Assembly: GCA_023663655.1 (NCBI GenBank)
Contig: JAMPGZ010000001.1
Location: 439,861 to 503,860 of the forward strand
Length of the DNA: 64,000 nucleotides
Reading direction: 5' to 3'
Source: Lachnospiraceae bacterium
Lineage (GTDB): Bacteria; Bacteroidota; Bacteroidia; Bacteroidales; Muribaculaceae
The translations under genes were made by a program, and so were the position numbers. Of this stretch, positions 8,142 to 17,528 are shown piece by piece. Numbering within the stretch: the stretch's first letter is position 1; every line of letters starts with the position of its first letter. The notes beneath the pieces were generated by a model. That model saw nothing but the letters and a program-made list of their open reading frames with translations. It did no database searches and was not told where the DNA came from.

Positions 8142-9062
8142 ATGAAAAAAATAATCCTTAGTGTAGCATTAGCTATGGCGACATTATCAGCCGGAGCTGT
8201 CACAAACTATCACGTCCAGAGAGCTTGTCATCCCGCCGACGTGAAGAATTATGACACAAAGACTCTTCGCGAGCGTTTCACAATGCCTGTGGTAATAGCT
8301 CCCGACACCATCAACCTTACCTATTCAATGTATGACCGCCTCATCTTCGGTGGCGTGTCTCCCGTGAACACAGTTGTAGAGCTGGAGACAATCGACCCCC
8401 TGAAGGCTGAATACTTCCTTGAACGCCGCGAGCTCGGCGCCATCAACATCGGAGGTCCCGGCATAGTCAGCGTTGACGGCAAGGATTATGAACTCAACTT
8501 CAAGGATGCCCTTTATGTGGGACGTGGCAACAAGAAAGTCACTTTCCGCAGCAAGGACAAAACCAATCCGGCAAAGTTCTATATCAACTCTACCCCTGCC
8601 CACAAGGCATACAAGACTCAGCTCATCACCATCGACGGCCGCAAGGGTTCGCTAAAAGCCAACTCTTTCGCAGCAGGAAAGATGGAAGAGAGCAACGACC
8701 GCGTCATCAACCAGCTCATTGTCAACAATGTGCTTGAAGAGGGTCCCTGCCAGCTTCAGATGGGTCTTACCGAACTGAAGCCCGGTAGCGTGTGGAACAC
8801 AATGCCCGCACACACCCACGACCGTCGTGTCGAGGCTTATTTCTACTTCAATGTGCCCGAAGGCAACTCTATCGCTCACTTCATGGGCGAGCCGCAGGAA
8901 AACCGCGTGGTATGGCTCCACAACGAGCAGGCTATCATGAGCCCCGAGTGGTCAATCCACGCTGCTGCCGGAACCAGCAACTATATGTTCATCTGGGGTA
9001 TGGGCGGTGAGAACCTTGACTATGGCGACATGGATAAAATCACTTACCTCGAAATGAAGTAA
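8142..9062 (+). CDS. kduI: 5-keto-4-deoxyuronate isomerase with an N-terminal signal peptide
   Basis: KduI converts 5-keto-4-deoxyuronate, the product of unsaturated galacturonate opening, to 3-deoxy-D-glycero-2,5-hexodiulosonate. The 306-residue protein retains the family core ([25 protein letters not shown]) and the four zinc ligands: His224 and His226 in [10 protein letters not shown], Glu231 and His273. The ATG at 8142 gives a textbook signal peptide (MKK, then a hydrophobic stretch, then SAGA) with about 20 residues not found in the cytoplasmic E. coli enzyme. An upstream in-frame ATG at 8115 would overlap eda and is rejected. It is the last gene of the operon and is followed by a terminator. 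Confidence 0.92.
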   Translation: MKKIILSVALAMATLSAGAVTNYHVQRACHPADVKNYDTKTLRERFTMPVVIAPDTINLTYSMYDRLIFGGVSPVNTVVELETIDPLKAEYFLERRELGAINIGGPGIVSVDGKDYELNFKDALYVGRGNKKVTFRSKDKTNPAKFYINSTPAHKAYKTQLITIDGRKGSLKANSFAAGKMEESNDRVINQLIVNNVLEEGPCQLQMGLTELKPGSVWNTMPAHTHDRRVEAYFYFNVPEGNSIAHFMGEPQENRVVWLHNEQAIMSPEWSIHAAAGTSNYMFIWGMGGENLDYGDMDKITYLEMK

Positions 9063-9087
9063 GCCCCCCATTCACACATCACTGAAA

Positions 9088-9122
9088 AGTGCTTGCCGAG
9101 AAATCGGCGGGCACTTTTTTTA
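9088..9122 (+). terminator. Intrinsic terminator after kduI
   Basis: A 13-bp stem (9088-9100 with 9105-9117, two G-U pairs) with a GAAA tetraloop is followed by a T-run. It ends the kdu/kdg operon. Confidence 0.85.
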
Positions 9123-9200
9123 TTTTATTGAACATATTTGTAGCTTGGCTTCAACTTATTTTATAAATTTACACTGCTTAAATTTAACCATCTTCACAGT

Positions 9201-11825
9201 ATGAAACATCGACTCCTTATCCTTTTAGCGTTTCTCGTCGCCTGGGGCACGGAAACATCGTTGGGCGACAACATTCCGGCACGCCAACGCATCAACATCA
9301 ACCGCGACTGGCGTTATCAAGAGAATGACCCGGAAGGAACCGACTCATCGCTGCACTATTCAAGGCTGAAACCATATCTGCTACCGAATGCCAATAGCTT
9401 CATAATATTCGGGGCTCAAAACAGTGTGCCGAAAGAACCGTTAACCACCGATGTCGAATATGTCCTCCCTGACTTTGACGACAGCCAATGGAGGCAATTG
9501 AATCTTCCACACGACTGGGCGATAGAAGGACCGTTCAATATTGACTATGCCGGAGAAACCGGTAAACTGCCCTATTGGGGCACACGCTGGTACCGAAAGA
9601 GCTTTGACGTGCCTGCCGACGATGCCGGAAAACAGATATATCTCGACATTGACGGTGCCATGTCCTACGCCTCGGTGTGGTGCAACGGAAAGTTTGCCGG
9701 AGGCTGGCCTTACGGATATGCCTCTTTCCGCATTGATCTGACACCCTACATCAAAGCCGGACAGAAAAACCAGCTTGCCATACGCCTTGAAAATCCCGAT
9801 GAAGCTTCGAGATGGTACCCAGGCAGCGGCATCTACCGCAATGTGTGGCTCGTGAAGACATCGCCCGTGCACGTGGAGCAATGGGGAACATTCGTGAGAA
9901 ACGTCAATATCGCCCCCGAGAAAGCCGTAATGGAAATGGGGGTAAGCATCGAAAACAACAAGTCGAAAGATGCCAAGATCAAACTACTCACAAGCATCTA
10001 CCGACAAGATTCACTCGGACAGCCCACCGGCAACGAAATAACGGCAATAGCTCCAAAAGCAATGACCGTGAAACGTGGTCGCAAGGCAAGCGCGCGATTC
10101 CAATTTGAAGTCAACAATCCCGAGCTATGGGACATCGATAATCCCAATTGCTATGTTGCCGTCACAAAAGTCATTGAAGATGGAAAAGAGGTAGATAGCT
10201 ATAATACTCCTTTCGGCATACGCACCGTCGAATTCACCCAAAATGACGGACTCAAGCTCAACGGCAAGAGTGTGGCGATAAAAGGCGTGTGTATGCACCA
10301 CGACTTAGGAGCATTGGGAGCGGCATTTAATGAAGTCGCTGCCGAACGACAACTACGCATAATGAAAGAGATGGGAGCTAATGCCGTAAGGACATCCCAC
10401 AATCCTCCCGCGCCTGAGCTTGTCGCCCTATGCGACCGCATGGGAATAATGTTGCAACTTGAACTCGCCGACACATGGCACAAGGGAAAACGCAAAAATG
10501 ATTACCACACACTTTTCGACGACTGGAGCGAAGCCGATATGCGATCCATAGTGCGTCATTACCGCAACCATCCATCGGTCATCATGTGGAGCATAGGCAA
10601 CGAAGTGCCCGACCAGGTGACAGAACAGGGAGGCAACATATCCAGGCGATTGACGGCATATTGCCATGACGAAGACCCCACACGCCCCACATCCATCGGA
10701 AGCAACAAGAAGGATGCCGTGTTCCGTGACATCGTGAACAACGTCGACATCTTCGGAATCAACTACAACCACAACACCTACCCTGTTTTCACCAAGCAGA
10801 ACCCCACAAGACGCTTTCACGCCAGCGAAACCTCATCGGCGATAAGCTCGCGCGGAGAATACTTCTTCCCGGTGACTACCGACGTAAATGACAGCCGATG
10901 CGGATTTCAGCTATCATCCTACGACATGACCGCCGTGCCGTGGGGATGTGAACCGGAGGACCAATTTAAAATCAATGAAGAATATCCTGCCTGCTTCGGA
11001 GAATTTGTGTGGACAGGATTTGACTATATAGGCGAACCCACACCCTACAACAATGACCTTACAAATCTTCTTAACTTCAGCGATCCCGTAGAACTTGAAA
11101 AAGCGAAAAAGGAGCTTGAAGAGCTGGGTAAAATCAAGTCCCCGTCACGCAGCTCCTATTTCGGCATAGTCGATCTGTGCGGATTCCCCAAAGACCGCTA
11201 TTATTCATATAAAAGCTACTGGCGCCCTGATGTGCCCACCGTACACATTCTACCCCACTGGAACTGGGAGGAGCGTACAGGTGAAATAACCCCTGTTCAC
11301 ATCTACACTTCAGGCGATGCCGTGGAACTGTTCCTCAACGGAAAATCACTCGGCAGAAAAGAGAAAGCACACTCCTACGACCGCCTGATATGGGATGATG
11401 TGCGTTATGAACCCGGAACATTAAAGGCAATAGCCTACAAAAACGGACAGAAGTGGGCAGAAGAGATTGTTGAGACCACCGGCAAACCTGCCGCCCTGCA
11501 AATCACGCCGGAAAAAACAGTATTGGACAACAGCGGCAATGACCTGTCGTTTGTGAAAGTGGCTGTAGTCGATTCTAAGGGACGCGTAGTGCCCCGCTCG
11601 AAAAACCATTTGAAATTCTCAGTCACCGGACCGGTTGAAATCGTAGCTACCGACAATGGCGACGCTACAAGCTTGCTTCCGTTCCAATCGCCTGAGCGCG
11701 ATGCTTACAACGGGCTGGCTCTTGTGATTCTGAGCGGCAAGCATCAGGAAGTGGGAAAAGCCACTCTGAGCGTAGAGTCAAAAGGTCTCAAAAAAGGTAA
11801 AATCATCCTTAACGTAACGGAATAA
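9201..11825 (+). CDS. Secreted glycoside hydrolase family 2 beta-galactosidase
   Basis: An 874-residue protein with a signal peptide (KHRLLILLAFLVAWG), a sugar-binding jelly-roll (LPHDWAIEGPF, WYPGSGIYRNVWL), an immunoglobulin-like domain, a TIM barrel (KGVCMHHDLGALG, VRTSHNPP) and C-terminal Ig-like GH2 domains (DUF4982 type). The acid/base is Glu468 in SIGNEV and the nucleophile is Glu543 in ASETS. It probably removes terminal beta-galactose, for example from arabinogalactan or galactan side chains of rhamnogalacturonan I, in the periplasm or at the surface. The exact linkage is not readable from sequence. It lies downstream of the kduI terminator and convergent with the esterase block. Confidence 0.88.
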   Translation: MKHRLLILLAFLVAWGTETSLGDNIPARQRININRDWRYQENDPEGTDSSLHYSRLKPYLLPNANSFIIFGAQNSVPKEPLTTDVEYVLPDFDDSQWRQLNLPHDWAIEGPFNIDYAGETGKLPYWGTRWYRKSFDVPADDAGKQIYLDIDGAMSYASVWCNGKFAGGWPYGYASFRIDLTPYIKAGQKNQLAIRLENPDEASRWYPGSGIYRNVWLVKTSPVHVEQWGTFVRNVNIAPEKAVMEMGVSIENNKSKDAKIKLLTSIYRQDSLGQPTGNEITAIAPKAMTVKRGRKASARFQFEVNNPELWDIDNPNCYVAVTKVIEDGKEVDSYNTPFGIRTVEFTQNDGLKLNGKSVAIKGVCMHHDLGALGAAFNEVAAERQLRIMKEMGANAVRTSHNPPAPELVALCDRMGIMLQLELADTWHKGKRKNDYHTLFDDWSEADMRSIVRHYRNHPSVIMWSIGNEVPDQVTEQGGNISRRLTAYCHDEDPTRPTSIGSNKKDAVFRDIVNNVDIFGINYNHNTYPVFTKQNPTRRFHASETSSAISSRGEYFFPVTTDVNDSRCGFQLSSYDMTAVPWGCEPEDQFKINEEYPACFGEFVWTGFDYIGEPTPYNNDLTNLLNFSDPVELEKAKKELEELGKIKSPSRSSYFGIVDLCGFPKDRYYSYKSYWRPDVPTVHILPHWNWEERTGEITPVHIYTSGDAVELFLNGKSLGRKEKAHSYDRLIWDDVRYEPGTLKAIAYKNGQKWAEEIVETTGKPAALQITPEKTVLDNSGNDLSFVKVAVVDSKGRVVPRSKNHLKFSVTGPVEIVATDNGDATSLLPFQSPERDAYNGLALVILSGKHQEVGKATLSVESKGLKKGKIILNVTE

Positions 11826-11828
11826 TCA

Positions 11829-11874
11829 CACAGATGGCTCATCCCGGCACCCTGCCAGCGATGAGCCATCTGTG
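11829..11874. terminator. Convergent-gene hairpin, probably bidirectional terminator
   Basis: A perfect 14-bp stem pairs 11829-11842 (CACAGATGGCTCAT) with 11861-11874. It lies between the GH2 gene (+) and the CE12 gene (-). A weak T-rich tract (CTTCTCATTCTTTTC) follows on the plus strand. Confidence 0.6.
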
Positions 11875-11922
11875 ACTTCTCATTCTTTTCTAATTTCTTA
11901 CAAGCTCTAAAACTACACCGAA

Positions 11923-13563
11923 TCAGTCCTTTAGATAACTCTTAAGCGGACAATCGGTGGCACGGAGCCCTTCGGCAATGCTTTGGGCATTGAGCCGCGC
12001 GCCCTTCAATGAAGAATGGGTGTGATCCTTCTTGAAATATTCCGCAACTTTGCCAAGTCCATCTTCCCATGCCATTTTCTCAAGTTTATCACCGGAAATC
12101 TTGTTGAGGTCGATATAAAATGCACCCGCATCGGCTGCTGCCTGGCTTGACCATGCTCCGAAAGATGTGGTGTTGCGTGAAATCTTACCGTTGTCAAACA
12201 TATTGCGCGGTGTGTGGCTCAGCACGATTGCCGTGGCTCCCTTCTCACGGGCATCCATCACAAACTTGCGGATGTACCACCCAAACGGATATATCACCTG
12301 ATACTGTCCCGTAGGCTCCATTTTATAGACCTTGCTGTCATTACCGGCACCGGGCAATTCGGCACGAGCCTTTCCGGTGTTAATCGCTCCGGCATCATTG
12401 TGCCCGAACTGCATGATCACGAAGTCGCCCGGCTGAAGAGCGTTATATATCTTGTCCCAACGTCCTTCATCGAGGAAAGTGCGGGCGCTGCGTCCTGCCT
12501 TGGCATGATTCTCCACGCTGATGCGGTCAGTGTCAAAGAGTTCGCCAATCACACTACCCCAACCCCACATCGAGTCATCATCGGAATCCTCATTCTTGAC
12601 AGTGCTGTCGCCGATTGTGAACAGCACGGGACACCCTTTACGGCGTGACGCTCCGGTTACGGTGTCAGTTTCTACAGGTTTAAGATATTTGGCAAGTTTA
12701 AGACCTTTGCATTCTCTTATCCCCTCGGCTGCCGACTCGGCATTCACACGGGCGCCAAACGCCGAGTTGTGAATATTATCGAGATAGAACATATATTTCA
12801 CCTTCTCCTTTCCGAAACGCTCAAACTTCCTTGCTGAGATTTCATTTAGGTCGATGAATGGCACACGCTCTTTCTTAGCCACCTGCTTAGCCCAAAGTCC
12901 GAAAGTTTCGTTGACGCGGGTGACGATGGTGCTGTCGGGATCATCCCATGCCTTTCTCGGAGTGAGCGACATAAGAATTGGATAGGCGCCACGCTTCTTT
13001 ACATCATTGATGAACCGGCGCATATACTCTCCATAAGTATAGACAGTCTCCTTCTCACCGGTCTCGGCGATTGTGACATTGAGCGAGTCCTTGCCTATGC
13101 CGGGAATTGAGGCGCGGGCACGACCGCTGTCGTATGGACCGTTGTCATTATGCCCAAGCTCTATGATGACCCAGTCACCTTTGCGCACACCTTTAAGCAC
13201 ATCAGCCCACAGGCGGTTGTAAAATGTGCGGCTGCTCATGCCGCCGAGGGCATGATTCTCGACTGTGATTTTAGTTTCGTCGAAATATTCAGGAGCGAAA
13301 TATCCCCACCCCCATTGTCCGTTTTTACCATTGCCGAGGGTACCTGTGCGCATGGTTGAATTTCCTACAAGGAACAGCACGGGATTTTCTCCTCGACGGG
13401 TAGAACCGGCTACCGGACGTGCCGTGCGGGCGATATTGAGACTGTCGTATGTGTTGTCAACCACATTATTGACATCTTTCATGGGCGACGCCACCTTGCT
13501 CTGCGCGAATGATGACGTAATGAGGGAGATTGCCAACATGGCAATCATGGATATTCTTTTCAT
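11923..13563 (-). CDS. Secreted tandem-SGNH rhamnogalacturonan acetylesterase (CE12-like, two domains)
   Basis: A 546-residue exported protein with two complete SGNH-hydrolase domains. Domain 1 (about 60-290) has VGNSTM (Ser69), ELGHND and LDNIHNS. Domain 2 (about 305-540) has IGDSTV (Ser320), QFGHND and KDHTHSS. Both therefore keep the Ser and the Asp-x-x-His dyad. CE12 enzymes remove O-acetyl groups from rhamnogalacturonan. The signal peptide is KRISMIAMLAISLITSSFAQ. It is downstream of the CE7 gene (15-base gap) in a minus-strand group with the GH2 enzyme. The two domains may accept differently acetylated residues (inference). Confidence 0.85.
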   Translation of the reverse strand: MKRISMIAMLAISLITSSFAQSKVASPMKDVNNVVDNTYDSLNIARTARPVAGSTRRGENPVLFLVGNSTMRTGTLGNGKNGQWGWGYFAPEYFDETKITVENHALGGMSSRTFYNRLWADVLKGVRKGDWVIIELGHNDNGPYDSGRARASIPGIGKDSLNVTIAETGEKETVYTYGEYMRRFINDVKKRGAYPILMSLTPRKAWDDPDSTIVTRVNETFGLWAKQVAKKERVPFIDLNEISARKFERFGKEKVKYMFYLDNIHNSAFGARVNAESAAEGIRECKGLKLAKYLKPVETDTVTGASRRKGCPVLFTIGDSTVKNEDSDDDSMWGWGSVIGELFDTDRISVENHAKAGRSARTFLDEGRWDKIYNALQPGDFVIMQFGHNDAGAINTGKARAELPGAGNDSKVYKMEPTGQYQVIYPFGWYIRKFVMDAREKGATAIVLSHTPRNMFDNGKISRNTTSFGAWSSQAAADAGAFYIDLNKISGDKLEKMAWEDGLGKVAEYFKKDHTHSSLKGARLNAQSIAEGLRATDCPLKSYLKD

Positions 13564-13578
13564 AATCGAATCTTTTTT

Positions 13579-14868
13579 TTAGAATTTACATTGCTGTTTC
13601 ATCCATTCCACCGATTCACGGTTGGTCTCGGGAAATCTCCAGTGTCCGCTTGTGGGTGTCACCCGCAGTATCTTGTCGGAAGTGATGGCATTGTATGCGG
13701 CATAGGTCGATGTCGGCGAACAAGTCTCGTCATTATAGCCGAAAGAATAGAACACCGGGCAATCAAGTGTGCGGGCAAAATTCACCACATCATAGTATTC
13801 CAGTGTCTTTTCGGCACCCGGAGTCTCCTCGGTGTTACGGAAATACTTAGGCCAGCCTCCGGCACGTCCATGCTTGAATCCGAGCACGTCGCACAGCGCA
13901 GGATAGAATGGAGAGCAGAATTTCACCTTGGGATTCAGTGCGGCGGTGACTATCGACAACGCACCACCCTGGCTACCACCCGTGACACCTACGTTCTCAC
14001 CATCCCACTCCGGAAGCGAACATAGAAAGTCAATGCAGCGCGAGCATCCTACATACACGTCGCGGTAATAGAATGAATCACGATCGGCAATGCCATTACG
14101 GTTATACTCATCGGCTATCTTCTGAGCCACGGCATACTCCTCGTCGGGCAGCTCAGGATTGCATCCCGAATGAATGTTTATATTGAAATAGATGAACCCG
14201 TTTTCACTATAATAGGTCGACGGCTCTATCTTCTTCGATCCGGCACCGGGAGGACAGAAAAGCACCGGATGCTTTTTACCGTCGCGAGGCTTTGTCAAAT
14301 AACCATACATATTCCTTCCGTCAGGTCCCACGGTAATCTTCACGAGGCTCACCTCCACCGAGTCGGTGGAATACTGCGGCAGCAGCGTTATCTCAGGATT
14401 AAGAGGAATTTTCTCCGCTGCCTTGAGATGCTTAGCCCAAAACTTCTTAAAATCGGCAGGCATCGGGGTAAGGCTCTCTATCTTCTCAGGTGAAAAAGAT
14501 ACTTTCACAAGATCCTTGTACTTTTTCCCATACACATCGAAGTTCCATTCACAACTGCGGAAACCGGGGGTAGTTCGAGAACCTACGGGTATCAGAGCCA
14601 CGCCATTCTCAAACTTCACCGAGTCAGCAATCATCGCCATCATTTCGTCGCCGGTTTTATAGCGCAGAGTCACACCGTCGAGCGGATTACCACCCTTGTA
14701 TGCTTCGATTCTTATCACCGGATTCTCGCCGGTTGAATAATTGCGGTCGGGATGATCGGTGGTCATCAGATATTCCACATACTCACGACGAGGTTTGGAA
14801 AATTGAGCGGAAGCCGACAATGAGACTGCCGCAATACACATCGATATAAACAGACGATAGTATGTCAT
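13579..14868 (-). CDS. Secreted acetyl xylan esterase-like hydrolase (CE7/AXE1 family)
   Basis: A 429-residue alpha/beta-hydrolase with a signal peptide (YRLFISMCIAAVSLSASAQ). It has an N-terminal beta-domain of about 120 residues and then the AXE1 fold: CPPGAGSKK, the nucleophile elbow GGSQGG (Ser299), Asp in YNDETCSPTS and His in SGHWRFPE. CE7 members deacetylate short oligosaccharides. In this locus the natural substrate may be acetylated pectin fragments rather than xylan (inference). The stop of the upstream GH2 gene is 15 bases before this gene, so the two are likely co-transcribed. Confidence 0.85.
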   Translation of the reverse strand: MTYYRLFISMCIAAVSLSASAQFSKPRREYVEYLMTTDHPDRNYSTGENPVIRIEAYKGGNPLDGVTLRYKTGDEMMAMIADSVKFENGVALIPVGSRTTPGFRSCEWNFDVYGKKYKDLVKVSFSPEKIESLTPMPADFKKFWAKHLKAAEKIPLNPEITLLPQYSTDSVEVSLVKITVGPDGRNMYGYLTKPRDGKKHPVLFCPPGAGSKKIEPSTYYSENGFIYFNINIHSGCNPELPDEEYAVAQKIADEYNRNGIADRDSFYYRDVYVGCSRCIDFLCSLPEWDGENVGVTGGSQGGALSIVTAALNPKVKFCSPFYPALCDVLGFKHGRAGGWPKYFRNTEETPGAEKTLEYYDVVNFARTLDCPVFYSFGYNDETCSPTSTYAAYNAITSDKILRVTPTSGHWRFPETNRESVEWMKQQCKF

Positions 14869-14883
14869 AAGGATGAAAGAGGA

Positions 14884-17259
14884 CTATTTAGTGGTTAGCG
14901 GTAATGTTATCGTGCGATAAGCCGGCGAAGAGATGCGCAGCGTTACAGGACCCGGCTTCTTGCCGGCACGGAGAATAACCATGTTGCTTCCGTTGAACAG
15001 GCGGCGGTGATTCTGCACATTAAGCTCCTCGGAAGTCATGTCGCCGTTAGTCACGGCAGCGATTCGGGCATCGCCATCCACCTCAAAGGTGATCTCATCC
15101 TGAGCGAGCGGCACTCGTCGTCCCTTGCTGTCGACAGCGTGTACCCTCACGTGTTGCAGGTCAATTCCGTCAGCTTTCCACTCGCTGTTGTCGGCGGTCG
15201 CCACGAGTTTCACCGGTTTTCCGGCAGTCTCAAGACGATGACGGTCCACAACTTTTCCGTTCTTGTAAGCTATCGCCTCCACCTTTCCGGGCACGAATGG
15301 AATGCTGTCCCACACGATGCGGTTACGCAGTTTCGGGTCTTGGGAATTGACTTTTCGTCCTATCTTTTTACCGTTGATCACAAGCTCCACCTCATCAGCA
15401 TTTGTATAGGTGTAGAGCTTCACTGTGTCACCACGTTGCAGATTCCAGTTGTCGCTCACATTCTCCTCTCCCATTTTCACACCGTTCCAGTTGAGTATCT
15501 GACCTTTAGGCGATACCACACCGATGTGTACCAGAGGCTCGTCGGTAAACATACTCTTTATGAAATATGCATCGGACTTTGGCTCCAGCGATATGTCGAA
15601 AACTCCGTTGGTCCAACCCTTTGCAGGCCAGCCAAGTGATTCTCCGAGGTAGTCAATCATACCCCAGTAGGCAAGACCAAGCACCTTATCATTGTCAGGC
15701 TCAAAGAAATTGGGTCCCATACCCGACAGATTTGCCTCACTCTGATAGAAAATCATATCAGGATAGCGCTTTCCATCCTGCGGGAAATACATATATCGGT
15801 AGTTGTAGGAGGCTATATCGGTTTCAAGCACCAGCGGCGCAGGTATGGAGTCGGTCTCGATCGAGCGGTAACGCGGGTGCATAGCCACAGTCACCGGACG
15901 GGTTGTGTCATACTTGTTGAGCAAAGTCTTTTGAAGTTTATAAGCTGTCACGCCCCAGTCGTTGAAAGGCAGATTGCTGTAACCTTGCAGCTCATTTCCA
16001 AGGCTCCACACCACCACACTTGGATGATTGCGGTCGCGCTTCACAAATTCAGGCACATCCTCCTGCCATAATGCGCTCCAATCTTTTCTGCCTCCGGCAA
16101 ACTGTGTGAGCCACTTGTCATAAAGTTCATCGACCACGAGGATACCGTTGCGGTCGCAAATGTCAAGGAATTCCTCGCTATAGGGATTATGAGCCGAACG
16201 GATGTGGTTGAATCCGAATTCCTTAAGCATCTGCACCCGCTTTTCGATGGCACGCGGATAAGCCGCCGCGCCAAGAGCGCCGAGTGTGTGATGATTGGCG
16301 ATTCCTTTGAGCAACACTTTCTTGCCGTTGAGCTTCATGCCGAACTCCGGCGAGAACTCTATCTTACGGATGCCGAATGGCTGCTCTACCATGTCAGCGA
16401 CACTGCCGTCGGGGCGAAGCAATGAAATCTTTGCCGTGTACATCGCGGGGTTGTCACAGTCCCATAATTGAGGATTTGCGATTGAGATTTCCGGCAGGTC
16501 ATATTCGCGGTGTCTCCACTTGGAGTTGACATTCACCTTGTCACTCTTGTCGATGACGACATTGCCGTCAGGTCCCATTATTTCAGTTCTGACAGTGAAG
16601 TCCTTAAGAGGTTTCTTTGCCGTCACCTCAGCTTGTATGCGAACAGTGGCATTCTCTGCCGACACTTCAGGAGTGGTGATATATATGCCATGACGGTCCA
16701 CATACAGGTTTTGATCGGTGGTTATCATTTTCACATCACGATACAGACCGCCGCCAGTGTACCATCGCGAGTTCATGGGCTCGCCGGTATCGGCTATCAC
16801 CACAATCTCATTAGGCTCTCCATATTTCAGAAGTTTTGTGACATCCACTTCAAAGCCGAGATAACCGTAGTCGGTGCCTCCGATACGTTGTCCGTTAAGA
16901 AACACATCGCCCACGAGCATGATTCCGCCAAAATCAAGAACCACACGTTTTCCCTTCAATGCCACATCGGGAGTTATCACCTTCCGGTAGGTTCCTTTGC
17001 CCATTTCCTTGAATCCTCGAGGGCTCAGACGGCTTTTCACATTGCTTGCCGCATCGGAATTATCACCTTTATCATTGGCTTCCGGAGCAACCCACGGTTG
17101 CTCAATCTGGAAATCATGAGGCAAATCGACAGCTCTCCAATTACCGTCGCCGGCATTGAATTGCCATTCATGATTGAGATTTATTACTTCACGAGCATGA
17201 GTGTCGGCGCTGCTAATGCCGAAAATTGCCGACAGCATGATTGGAAGGAAAAGTTTCAT
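14884..17259 (-). CDS. Secreted glycoside hydrolase family 2 beta-galactosidase
   Basis: A 791-residue GH2 enzyme, not a close copy of the one at 9201. It has a signal peptide (KLFLPIMLSAIFGISSADTHA), a jelly-roll (LPHDFQIEQPW, WYTGGGLYRDV), a barrel with NHHTLGALGAA and IRSAHNPYS, acid/base Glu423 in SLGNEL and nucleophile Glu508 in YQSEANLSG. DUF4982-like and Ig-like C-terminal domains follow. It is the first gene of the minus-strand esterase block and divergent from uxaC, so the 270-base gap holds both promoters. It is probably a beta-galactosidase on pectic side chains, but other beta-glycosidic specificities of GH2 are possible. Confidence 0.87.
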   Translation of the reverse strand: MKLFLPIMLSAIFGISSADTHAREVINLNHEWQFNAGDGNWRAVDLPHDFQIEQPWVAPEANDKGDNSDAASNVKSRLSPRGFKEMGKGTYRKVITPDVALKGKRVVLDFGGIMLVGDVFLNGQRIGGTDYGYLGFEVDVTKLLKYGEPNEIVVIADTGEPMNSRWYTGGGLYRDVKMITTDQNLYVDRHGIYITTPEVSAENATVRIQAEVTAKKPLKDFTVRTEIMGPDGNVVIDKSDKVNVNSKWRHREYDLPEISIANPQLWDCDNPAMYTAKISLLRPDGSVADMVEQPFGIRKIEFSPEFGMKLNGKKVLLKGIANHHTLGALGAAAYPRAIEKRVQMLKEFGFNHIRSAHNPYSEEFLDICDRNGILVVDELYDKWLTQFAGGRKDWSALWQEDVPEFVKRDRNHPSVVVWSLGNELQGYSNLPFNDWGVTAYKLQKTLLNKYDTTRPVTVAMHPRYRSIETDSIPAPLVLETDIASYNYRYMYFPQDGKRYPDMIFYQSEANLSGMGPNFFEPDNDKVLGLAYWGMIDYLGESLGWPAKGWTNGVFDISLEPKSDAYFIKSMFTDEPLVHIGVVSPKGQILNWNGVKMGEENVSDNWNLQRGDTVKLYTYTNADEVELVINGKKIGRKVNSQDPKLRNRIVWDSIPFVPGKVEAIAYKNGKVVDRHRLETAGKPVKLVATADNSEWKADGIDLQHVRVHAVDSKGRRVPLAQDEITFEVDGDARIAAVTNGDMTSEELNVQNHRRLFNGSNMVILRAGKKPGPVTLRISSPAYRTITLPLTTK

Positions 17260-17297
17260 GGTTAAATAATGTTGATTGGGTTTATTGGAATATTTGG

Positions 17298-17305
17298 CAA
17301 AAGTA
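17298..17305 (-). promoter_or_regulatory. Candidate promoter of the GH2-CE7-CE12 block
   Basis: TACTTTTG on the minus strand (17305-17298) matches TAnnTTTG, about 39 bases before the GH2 start. The upstream -33 element is weak. It shares the divergent region with the uxaC promoter. Confidence 0.5.
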
Positions 17306-17406
17306 CGGAATTATCACTAATTTAAAGGTGGATTAACCTAAGTTAACAAATATTTGCCTTAAAGGAGTCTATAATTATTTTATCCATGTAAATAATACTT
17401 TTGTAC

Positions 17407-17438
17407 ATTGCTTAAATAGCACGGTTATCTTAATTTTG
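17407..17438 (+). promoter_or_regulatory. Candidate promoter of the uxa/rha operon
   Basis: TAATTTTG (17431-17438) is the -7 box, and ATTG (17407-17410) lies 20 bases upstream. The leader would be about 85 nt. A second match, TACTTTTG at 17396-17403, has no clear -33 partner. The rest of 17260-17528 is AT-rich and holds no other signal I can name. Confidence 0.6.
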
Positions 17439-17528
17439 CCAAATAAATACCCGAAACAGAATATAGTAACATTAACCCAACCATTTTCCACGATAAATTG
17501 TGGCAAGATGGTTATAATAAATAACCCC

